A DNA stretch of 64,000 nt, taken from contig NZ_WUAF01000012.1 of assembly GCF_009800965.1 (NCBI RefSeq), positions 99,479 to 163,478 of the forward strand. Direction: 5' to 3'. Source of the stretch: Cognatazoarcus halotolerans (GTDB lineage: Bacteria; Pseudomonadota; Gammaproteobacteria; Burkholderiales; Rhodocyclaceae). The notes beneath the pieces were generated by a model. The model saw only the letters and a program-made list of their open reading frames with translations, was not told the DNA's origin and did no database searches. This document shows positions 57,653 through 64,000 of this stretch, in pieces. A program made the translations under genes and the position numbers. Within the stretch, counting starts at the first letter, position 1, and every line of letters begins with the position of its first letter.

Positions 57653-58327
57653 ATGAACTATCAGGACACACGCGTTATTGGCCGCTCGGCAGAGAGAAGC
57701 TCTCTGCTTGCCACCCACAAGGTCTTGCGCAATACCTACATGCTGCTGTCGGCGACGTTGCTCTTCAGCGCGATCACCGCCGGTGCAACAATGGCACTGG
57801 GCCTACCCCACCCTGGCATGCTGATTACCTTGGTCGGTTATTTCGGCCTGCTGTTCCTTACTACCAAGCTGCGAAACAGCTCCGCGGGCATCTTGGCGGT
57901 CTTCGCACTCACCGGTTTCATGGGCTACACCCTGGGACCGATCTTGAGCTACTACCTTGCAATGCCGAACGGCACCCAGGTTGTCGCGATGGCAATGGGC
58001 GGAACGGCGATCATTTTCGGCGCACTATCCGCGGTGGCGCTGGTGACCCGCAAGGACTTCTCCTTCATGGGAAGCTTCCTGATGGTCGGCATGATCGTCG
58101 CATTTCTGGCTGGTCTTGCTGCAGTTTTCTTCCAGATGCCTGCGATGTCGCTAGCGGTTTCGGCTGCCTTCGTGCTGTTGATGGCCGGCTTGATTCTGTA
58201 TGAGACAAGCAACATCATCAATGGTGGCGAAACCAACTACATCATGGCGACCGTTACGCTTTACGTGACGATATACAACCTCTTCACCAGCCTGCTTCAC
58301 TTGCTCGGTTTCGCTAACAACGATTGA
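57653..58327 (+). CDS. Bax inhibitor-1 / YccA-family membrane protein
   Basis: The 224-residue protein has seven hydrophobic segments (about 25-45, 50-70, 77-97, 105-125, 135-155, 160-180, 198-218) and the family ending ETSNIINGGETNYIMATVTLYVTIYN, with the conserved Asp replaced in context by GGETNYI. In E. coli YccA modulates FtsH proteolysis. GAGGA lies before the ATG. A GC-rich hairpin follows. Confidence 0.92.
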   Translation: MNYQDTRVIGRSAERSSLLATHKVLRNTYMLLSATLLFSAITAGATMALGLPHPGMLITLVGYFGLLFLTTKLRNSSAGILAVFALTGFMGYTLGPILSYYLAMPNGTQVVAMAMGGTAIIFGALSAVALVTRKDFSFMGSFLMVGMIVAFLAGLAAVFFQMPAMSLAVSAAFVLLMAGLILYETSNIINGGETNYIMATVTLYVTIYNLFTSLLHLLGFANND

Positions 58328-58352
58328 CCGGCAAGCCGTATCAAACGGTACG

Positions 58353-58385
58353 AAGGCGGCGCCCGAAAAGGCGCCGCCTTCTTTC
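58353..58385 (+). terminator. Terminator after the Bax-inhibitor-type gene
   Basis: AAGGCGGCGCC (58353-58363) pairs perfectly with GGCGCCGCCTT (58370-58380), followed by CTTTC. The stem is strong but the T-tract short. Confidence 0.75.
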
Positions 58386-58444
58386 ATTTCATGTGCATTA
58401 TCGGCACGATAAACAACGATGCGACTGGCCGGACCGTCATTTCC

Positions 58445-59647
58445 CTACCAGGACGTTTCACGCTCCGCAGTGGCGGAGATCCTGTGAAGCGCGAGATCGG
58501 CGCCTTCGAATTCCTGCTCCGGATCGAGTCGCAAGCCGATCAGATACCTGATAGCCCCGTATATCAACGCACTTCCGATCAGCGCCACGGCAATGCCCGC
58601 AAGCGTCCCCAGCAGCTGCGCCGCCACGCTCACGCCGCCGATCCCCCCTAGCGCCTTGCTGCCAAATATGCCTGCTGCAACGCCACCCCAGGCACCACAC
58701 AAGCCGTGAAGTGGCCAGACGCCAAGCACATCGTCAATCTTCCAGCGGTTCTGAGCCAAGGTGAACATGTATACGAACAAGCCGCCTGCAACAGCCCCGA
58801 CAACCAAGGCACTCACCGGGTGCATCAGATCGGACCCCGCACACACGGCAACCAATCCAGCCAGCGGCCCGTTGTGCACGAATCCTGGATCGTTACGGCC
58901 AGCAATGAGCGCCGCGAGCGTGCCACCAACCATGGCCATCAACGAATTCAGCGCAACAAGGCCGTTGATCGCTTCCATGCGCTGGGCACTCATGACGTTG
59001 AAACCGAACCAACCCACCGTGAGAATCCAGGCTCCCAGCGCCAGAAAAGGAATGCTCGAGGGGGGGTGAGCTGCGATTCCCCCATCCTTTTGATAGCGTC
59101 CGCGTCGTGCGCCTAGCAGCAGTACAGCAGGCAGGGCAATCCAGCCTCCCACAGCATGGACAACCACGCTGCCCGCAAAATCATGAAACTGGGCGCCAAA
59201 GCTCTTCTCGAGCCATGCCTGAAATCCTAGATTGCCGTTCCAGATAACGCCCTCGAAGAAGGGGTAGATCAGCCCGACGATGAAGAAAGTCGCCAGCAAC
59301 TGAGGTACGAACCGTGCCCTTTCAGCGATACCACCCGAAACAATCGCAGGAATCGCCGCGGCAAAGGTCAGGAGAAAGAAGAACTTGACCAATTCATAGC
59401 CCGAACTCGCTGCGAGTTGATCGGCGCCGTGCATGAAACTGGTGCCATAAGCAAGCGTATAGCCGACGAAGAAATACGCGACGGTCGACACTGCAAAATC
59501 GGAAAGGATCTTGACCAGCGCATTGACCTGATTCTTCTTGCGTACCGTCCCCACTTCCAGGAAAGCGAAGCCGGCATGCATCGCGAGCACCATGATGGCG
59601 CCCAACAGCACGAACAAGACATCGTTGCTCACTTTGATCTGCTCCAC
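58445..59647 (-). CDS. amt: Ammonium transporter (Amt family)
   Basis: A GTG at 59647 with GGGGAG six nt upstream gives 400 residues (an ATG-type start 33 bp earlier has no such site). There are eleven membrane segments. Family motifs: HAGFAFLEVGTVRKKN, FAGSVVVHAVGGWIAL with the pore His of the twin-His site, and PLHGLCGAWGGVAAGIFG with the second. It brings in ammonium. There is no glnK next to it. The C-terminal tail (LDPEQEFEGADLALHRISA) carries the EFEG-DL pattern that contacts GlnK in other Amt proteins. Confidence 0.95.
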   Translation of the reverse strand: MEQIKVSNDVLFVLLGAIMVLAMHAGFAFLEVGTVRKKNQVNALVKILSDFAVSTVAYFFVGYTLAYGTSFMHGADQLAASSGYELVKFFFLLTFAAAIPAIVSGGIAERARFVPQLLATFFIVGLIYPFFEGVIWNGNLGFQAWLEKSFGAQFHDFAGSVVVHAVGGWIALPAVLLLGARRGRYQKDGGIAAHPPSSIPFLALGAWILTVGWFGFNVMSAQRMEAINGLVALNSLMAMVGGTLAALIAGRNDPGFVHNGPLAGLVAVCAGSDLMHPVSALVVGAVAGGLFVYMFTLAQNRWKIDDVLGVWPLHGLCGAWGGVAAGIFGSKALGGIGGVSVAAQLLGTLAGIAVALIGSALIYGAIRYLIGLRLDPEQEFEGADLALHRISATAERETSW

Positions 59648-59832
59648 ATCACACTCCCCATGCACAATGTGGGCGCACAAAGCAGATCACGTGCCAGAAA
59701 ATATTTCCTTATTTTTCAAACGACTGTGAATTTCACTTCCACAAAGCGGCGATTTATTGCACCAACTACGTGCATCACAAGACGGTATCGCACAACATCG
59801 GTGCAAAGACACGTCCACTACGGCGCATAGCT

Positions 59833-61056
59833 TCAATTCGGTGCGTAACCGACAGGCAAGAGCACCCACATTTCCCCTGACTGACGCATGCGACCCGCGA
59901 GCGCGCCGTTCTCCGGCCCGAATCCCCAGAAAAAATCCGCCCTTACTACGCCCTTGATTGCACCCCCGGTGTCCTGAGCGACCATCAAGCGTCGCAGTGG
60001 ACGAGACTCGTTCGGCCACGTGCTCGCGAGGAATACCGGGGCCCCGAGAGGGATCGACTGGGAATCCACTGCAATACTGCGCCCAGCTGTCAAGGGCACC
60101 CCGAGCGCACCGATCGGCCCGTCGTTGCCGGAGGGCAATTCACGGAAGAATACGAAACTCGGATTGCTTTGAAGCAGCTCGGACAAGCGCGAAGGGTTAG
60201 CCCGTGCCCACTCCTTTATCCCTGCCATCGAAGCCTTGTCCAGGGTCAGTTCTCCCTGCGCGACCAGCCATCGTCCGATCGATTGATACGGATAACCGTT
60301 CTGATCGGCATAGCCGACCCTGACCATTGAACCATCCGGCAGCAGAATCCGCCCCGAGCCCTGAATCTGGAGGAAGAAAAGATCGATCGGGTCGGCCGCC
60401 CACAGCAGCACAGGCGCCTTGAAGGCATCGCCGTGCGCATCAATTTCGCCACGGCTCCAGTAAGGCACGATGCGGCGACCTTCGATACGGCCGCGCAGAC
60501 GATATTTGGCAAGCTCCGGATAGGCGGCTCCGAGATCGATTGTCAGCATGTCGTCCGGTACACCATAGATCGGCCAGCGATTGGCACCGCTACGAAACCT
60601 GCTGCCCCTGATCACCGGCTCGTAGTACCCGGTCACCAGCCCTTCTCGTGTTCCATCCGCGTTGACCAGCCGCCATGGCCTGAGCGCCCGCACCATAAAC
60701 TGTCGCAACCGAACCTCGGAGACGCCCGTGCCCAGACTGGAGAGTTCGGCGCAAAACGTTTGCCATAGCGGTCTTCTCGCGAGAACGCTACAGGACTGCT
60801 TCAGCGCAGGTAGCGCCCCTGCAAGCCTGTCGGTCTGCCAATCGGGCAGATCCGACCAGTCGGCACGCTCAAGCGGCTTTGCCGGTGCCGCCGGCGTTGT
60901 GGTCACGGGCCCCTGTTGAGGGCAGGCCGGACAGGACGGGCATTGTGGCTTGGGGCAATTGAGCGGCTCCGGTCTGGGCATGGGGCCGGCGCAACCGGCC
61001 AGGAACGAGGTTGCCACAACGGTCGCGGCAAGCAGGCTTCGCAACGGATTCGTCAT
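59833..61056 (-). CDS. mltA: Membrane-bound lytic murein transglycosylase A
   Basis: The ATG at 61056 gives 407 residues with a lipoprotein signal (RSLLAATVVATSFLAGCAG, Cys near 22). A Cys/Pro-rich segment (CPKPQCPSCPACPQQG) follows, unusual for MltA. The MltA domain shows LVTGYYEPVIRGSR and FFLQIQGSGRI, and the 3D domain ends VAQDTGGAIKGVVRADFFWG, with the catalytic Asp. It cleaves the glycan strand forming 1,6-anhydro ends. It is divergent from the small membrane ORF and the DUF815 gene. Confidence 0.95.
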   Translation of the reverse strand: MTNPLRSLLAATVVATSFLAGCAGPMPRPEPLNCPKPQCPSCPACPQQGPVTTTPAAPAKPLERADWSDLPDWQTDRLAGALPALKQSCSVLARRPLWQTFCAELSSLGTGVSEVRLRQFMVRALRPWRLVNADGTREGLVTGYYEPVIRGSRFRSGANRWPIYGVPDDMLTIDLGAAYPELAKYRLRGRIEGRRIVPYWSRGEIDAHGDAFKAPVLLWAADPIDLFFLQIQGSGRILLPDGSMVRVGYADQNGYPYQSIGRWLVAQGELTLDKASMAGIKEWARANPSRLSELLQSNPSFVFFRELPSGNDGPIGALGVPLTAGRSIAVDSQSIPLGAPVFLASTWPNESRPLRRLMVAQDTGGAIKGVVRADFFWGFGPENGALAGRMRQSGEMWVLLPVGYAPN

Positions 61057-61147
61057 CTGGATCGATCGGTTAAACTCGCGCTTTGCGAAAGTCAGCAGTA
61101 TATCTGCACCCTCGTTTTGCCCTGCCTGTTCAAGCCCGGAGTCGCCA

Positions 61148-61246
61148 ATGTGGGTCATCTTGCTCGAAGCCGGCGTTGCGTTGGCGTTGTTATTGACAAT
61201 AGTCTGGGTCACCTGGCCCAAGAAGAACAAGGACGAAGATGAGTAA
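61148..61246 (+). CDS. 32-residue single-span membrane protein
   Basis: A short frame, ATG 61148 to TAA 61246, encodes MWVILLEAGVALALLL followed by [16 protein letters not shown]: one transmembrane helix, then a basic-acidic cytoplasmic tail. The stop overlaps the start of the DUF815 gene by 8 bp, so the two would be translationally coupled. Such a tiny protein could anchor or regulate the ATPase; this is inference. No family recognised. Confidence 0.6.
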   Translation: MWVILLEAGVALALLLTIVWVTWPKKNKDEDE

Positions 61247-62111
61247 GCCTTCCGATCTCTCCGCGCTGCTCGAGCGAGCACATGCGGTGCTCGAGAAACT
61301 GGAGCAGCTTCTCCCCGGGCCGGCGGAGGCCCCCGACTGGAAGGCATCGACCGCCTTCAGATGGCGGCGGCGCAATGGTCGTGCCGAGCTGATCCCGATT
61401 GAAAAACCACATCGAATCCGCCTCAGCGACCTCAAGGACATCGACGACCAGAAATCGCGCATTGACCGTAACACGCGACAATTCCTTGCGGGCAAACGAG
61501 CCAACAATGCCCTGCTGACCGGCGCCCGCGGGACCGGCAAGTCTTCGCTGGTCAAGGCTCTGCTCACGGCGTACGCGAAGAAAGGCCTGCGGCTCATCGA
61601 GGTCGACAAGACGGATCTTGTCGATCTGCCGGAGATCGTCGAACTGATCCAGGATCGTCCGGAACGGTTCATCATTTTCTGCGACGACCTTTCATTCGAA
61701 GAAGGAGAGGCCGCCTACAAGGCCCTGAAGAGCGTACTCGACGGTTCCGTTTCGGCCATGTCCGACAATCTGTTGATTTACGCGACCTCGAATCGCCGAC
61801 ATCTCATGCCAGAGTACATGGCCGAGAACCTGCAGGCTCGCCACGTGGATGGCGAGGTACACCCGGGCGAAGCTGTGGAGGAAAAGATCTCTCTGTCCGA
61901 GCGCTTTGGCCTGTGGATTTCTTTTTATCCTTTCAGCCAGGAGGAATATCTGAGCGTCGTGGAGCACTGGCTCAAGGTCTTTGGAGCGCCGAAGAACAGT
62001 CTCGACAGGGCCCGAGCCGAAGCTCTTCAATGGGCACTGATGCGGGGTTCGCGCAGTGGCCGAGTGGCCTGGCAGTTTGCCCGCGATCATGCAGGTCGCT
62101 TCGAGGAATGA
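61239..62111 (+). CDS. DUF815-family AAA ATPase
   Basis: The 290-residue protein has an N-terminal helical part and an AAA core with Walker [16 protein letters not shown] (near residue 94) and Walker [15 protein letters not shown], then the sensor [14 protein letters not shown]; this matches DUF815 (YgiD-type P-loop proteins). Its role is unknown. It overlaps the 32-residue membrane ORF upstream and ends 1 bp before the Nudix-ThiE gene. Confidence 0.9.
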   Translation: MSKPSDLSALLERAHAVLEKLEQLLPGPAEAPDWKASTAFRWRRRNGRAELIPIEKPHRIRLSDLKDIDDQKSRIDRNTRQFLAGKRANNALLTGARGTGKSSLVKALLTAYAKKGLRLIEVDKTDLVDLPEIVELIQDRPERFIIFCDDLSFEEGEAAYKALKSVLDGSVSAMSDNLLIYATSNRRHLMPEYMAENLQARHVDGEVHPGEAVEEKISLSERFGLWISFYPFSQEEYLSVVEHWLKVFGAPKNSLDRARAEALQWALMRGSRSGRVAWQFARDHAGRFEE

Positions 62112-62112
62112 A

Positions 62113-63054
62113 ATGTCGAAACAGGTGAACGTCGCAGCGGCCGTGCTCACTCGTCCAGATGGCTCCGTATTGCTGGGTCAACGTGCGGCCGGTACCTTCT
62201 ATCCGGGCTACTGGGAATTTCCGGGGGGCAAGGTAGAAGCGGGCGAAACGCCACGTGAGGCGCTGATACGCGAACTCAGGGAGGAACTCGGCATTGAAGT
62301 GCGCCAGGCCCATCCATGGCTGATGCGCGAGCATATCTACGAACATGCGCACGTCCGTCTCCACTTCTTCGAGGTTCCCGACTGGCATGGAACGCTCAGC
62401 GACCATGTACATGCCGCGCTTGCCTGGCAGGATCCGCATCGCTTCGACGTCGGCCCGATGCTGCCGGCTAACGGTCCGATTCTCAAATCACTGCGCCTTC
62501 CCCGCGCGATGGCGATCACCTGCACCACAGCGCTTGGGCTCGACGCCCAACTGATCGCTATCGACAAGGCCGTGAAGAACGGTTGCCGCCTGATACAGGT
62601 GCGGGAAAAAACGATGGATCTGTCGGAATTGACCAGATTCGTCGAACTGATCCGCCAGCGCAGCCACGGGACCGGCACGCTCGTGTTCGTCAATACAGCG
62701 CCGGCTTTTGCGATCAAGGCCGGCGCCGACGGCGTTCACCTGGATTCGATCTCACTCATGAAAACACGTACCCGCCCGGAGCTGGAATGGGTTGGCGCGT
62801 CATGCCACACCCGCGCGGAGCTGGAAAGGGCAGCCGAGCTCGGATTGGATTACGCGCTTCTCGGATCAGTAAAGGAAACCACCAGTCATCCCGGGCAGAC
62901 GGGTCTGGGTTGGAACGCGTTTGCCACACTCGCTGCCGAGTTGCCTCTCCCCGTGTTCGCCCTCGGCGGCCTTGCACCGAGCGACATGAACGAGGCGCGC
63001 ACTCGAGGCGCTCACGGTATCGCTGCAATTCGCGGTCTCTGGCAAAGCGGCTGA
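62113..63054 (+). CDS. Nudix hydrolase fused to a thiamine-phosphate-synthase-like domain
   Basis: The start at 62113 ([19 protein letters not shown]) gives 313 residues. Residues 1-130 form a MutT-type Nudix domain with the box [20 protein letters not shown] near 39-58, for 8-oxo-dGTP or related nucleotides. Residues about 135-313 are a ThiE/TenI-like TIM barrel ([47 protein letters not shown]). This fusion is known in beta- and gammaproteobacteria; the ThiE-like half is thought not to make thiamine phosphate. It starts 1 bp after the DUF815 stop. Confidence 0.92.
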   Translation: MSKQVNVAAAVLTRPDGSVLLGQRAAGTFYPGYWEFPGGKVEAGETPREALIRELREELGIEVRQAHPWLMREHIYEHAHVRLHFFEVPDWHGTLSDHVHAALAWQDPHRFDVGPMLPANGPILKSLRLPRAMAITCTTALGLDAQLIAIDKAVKNGCRLIQVREKTMDLSELTRFVELIRQRSHGTGTLVFVNTAPAFAIKAGADGVHLDSISLMKTRTRPELEWVGASCHTRAELERAAELGLDYALLGSVKETTSHPGQTGLGWNAFATLAAELPLPVFALGGLAPSDMNEARTRGAHGIAAIRGLWQSG

Positions 63055-63065
63055 CACCGCCGGGC

Positions 63066-63212
63066 TCAGTGCTCGAGCTTGCCCGGGTCCGGTTCCGAGC
63101 CCGGTACCCGATACTCGTCCGCAGCCCACGCCCCGAGATCGATCCTGCGGCAACGCTCGCTGCAGAACGGTCGCCATTTGTTGCTGACCGACCATTCGCT
63201 TGGCTTGCCGCA
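63066..63212 (-). pseudogene. yacG: DNA gyrase inhibitor YacG, 5' end removed by an insertion sequence
   Basis: Reading leftward from 63212 the frame gives [19 protein letters not shown] and then [19 protein letters not shown], to the stop at 63066-63068. That is YacG from its second zinc cysteine onward (three of four Cys remain). The usual start with the first Cys (CPxCGK) is missing, replaced at about 63213 by sequence belonging to an IS5-type element. Zinc binding would be lost, so the gene is probably inactive. YacG normally binds GyrB and inhibits gyrase. Confidence 0.85.
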
Positions 63213-64000
63213 GTTAGCAGGTTGATGCAAAACCCAGTGAACGAACTGGGCGGTGGTTTGTCATAAAAACGCTCCCAGAACTCTCTGCCTGAAAGCGATG
63301 CGCGGCCAACTCGACCCCCAGTCCTCGATGTTCCATTACTTCTCCGCCGAATCTCGCGTGCCGACAGATCATCCGCTGCGTGGGGTCAAGACACTGGCCG
63401 AGCGAGCACTTGGCGCGATTTCTTCTGAACTCGATGCGCTCTATTCGAGCACGGGTCGCCCGTCGATTCCGCCGGAGCGGCTGCTCAAGGGCCAATTGCT
63501 CATCGCGCTGTATTCGATTCGCTCCGATCGACAATTCTGCGAGCAACTCGATTACAACATTCTCTTCCGCTGGTTTCTCGACATGGATCTGGAGAGCGCC
63601 AGTCTGGATCAATCGAATTTCAGTCGGCTGCGCGAGCGCTTGGTGGTCACCGACATCGCGCGCCGATTTTTTGATGAAGTCGTGTGCCTTGCGCGCCGTG
63701 AGCGGCTGCTGTCTTCCGATCACTTCACCGTCGATGGCACGCTGATCGAAGCCTGGGCCTCGTTCAAGAGCTTCAGGCGCAAGGACGGCGAGCCGCCCAA
63801 GGATGGAGGTGACGGCACCGGCATGGTCGATTTCAAGGGCGAGAAGCGATCGAATGCCACGCACCAGAGCACGACCGACCCGGAATCGAAGCTCATGAGG
63901 AAAGGCAACGGCCAGCCGGCCAAGCTCAGCTACGGCGGTCATGTGCTCATGGAGAATCGCAACGGCCTGTGCGTGGATATTCTGGTGACCGACGCGACGC
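63213..64000 (+). mobile_element. IS5-family insertion sequence, left part (runs past window edge)
   Basis: The element begins at the yacG break (about 63213) and carries a transposase gene from 63298. The right end is outside the window, so terminal repeats and target duplication cannot be confirmed. Confidence 0.75.
63298..64000 (+). CDS. IS5-family transposase (partial, open at window edge)
   Basis: The frame begins MRGQLDPQSSMFHYFSAESR and continues with HPLRGVKTLAERAL, RPSIPPERLLKGQLLIALYS and YNILFRWFLDMDLE, the DUF772 N-terminal part of IS5-family transposases, then FTVDGTLIEAWASFKSF with the first catalytic Asp, and an insert rich in Lys and Gly (KDGEPPKDGGDGTG). It runs to the window edge without a stop, about 234 residues seen. 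It looks intact and so recently active. Confidence 0.93.
   Translation, partial: MRGQLDPQSSMFHYFSAESRVPTDHPLRGVKTLAERALGAISSELDALYSSTGRPSIPPERLLKGQLLIALYSIRSDRQFCEQLDYNILFRWFLDMDLESASLDQSNFSRLRERLVVTDIARRFFDEVVCLARRERLLSSDHFTVDGTLIEAWASFKSFRRKDGEPPKDGGDGTGMVDFKGEKRSNATHQSTTDPESKLMRKGNGQPAKLSYGGHVLMENRNGLCVDILVTDAT

Noticed and set aside
63214..63942. 242-codon minus-strand frame in the IS5-type element
   Set aside because: Complement of the transposase frame, which carries recognisable IS5 motifs.

Overview
The window is a GC-rich, densely packed stretch of a Gram-negative chromosome. Gene content and order point to a betaproteobacterium, most likely Rhodocyclales (the Azoarcus/Thauera/Aromatoleum group). 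Reasons: the gyrA-serC-pheA-hisC-tyrA-aroA/cmk-rpsA-ihfB supraoperon, the bamD/rluD pair, PHA genes (phaR, two phaB, class I phaC), a two-gene cyanophycin synthetase locus, and an infC without an ATG start. The species cannot be named from the sequence alone.

Layout. 1-5261 (minus): tRNA-Val, thrS, infC, rpmI, rplT, pheS and the start of pheT, a translation block with hairpin terminators directly in front of thrS and pheS. 5311-8354 (minus): a GlsB-type membrane protein, a PolB-like 3'-5' exonuclease, about 1 kb with no convincing gene, then cysM. 8465-20899 (minus): the supraoperon from gyrA down to lapA/lapB, with aroA and cmk fused into one reading frame. 21088-25460 (plus): a frameshifted ompA-like pseudogene, a deaminase (mtaD), an intact ompA-like gene, ubiG and gph. 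25486-33325: a divergent cyanophycin locus, with an ABC exporter and a DUF1854-type protein leftward and two overlapping cyanophycin synthetase genes rightward. 33607-40240: tRNAs, lysC, a small HTH protein, a radical SAM protein, queD, an IS3-type element inserted in an IS256-type relic, and an exactly duplicated tRNA Asp-Glu-Ala cluster. 40381-48579 (minus): an FAD oxidoreductase, a patatin-like protein, rimO and the PHA cluster. 48719-63054: envelope, RNA-modification and maintenance genes (pgeF, rluD, bamD, a Lon-like protease, manC, a LysR regulator, an HPF/RaiA protein, a Bax-inhibitor-type protein, amt, mltA, a DUF815 ATPase, a Nudix-ThiE fusion). The window ends in an IS5-type element that has cut off the start of yacG.

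How the genes work together. Two storage systems lie close to each other: cyanophycin (nitrogen) and polyhydroxybutyrate (carbon). The most informative locus is the cyanophycin one. The first synthetase keeps an HxxEH motif in its N-terminal domain but has lost the ligase P-loop and the terminal Mur-ligase domain. The second keeps the P-loop and terminal domain but has lost HxxEH. The two overlap by 4 bp. This complementary loss suggests an obligate two-protein synthetase, encoded opposite an exporter-like ABC protein (PH-like domain plus Cys4 zinc ribbon) whose role is unknown.

Decay and mobility are visible in the ompA-like pseudogene, the IS256 relic, the IS3-type element and the interrupted yacG. 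All calls come from reading the sequence; no database search was run.
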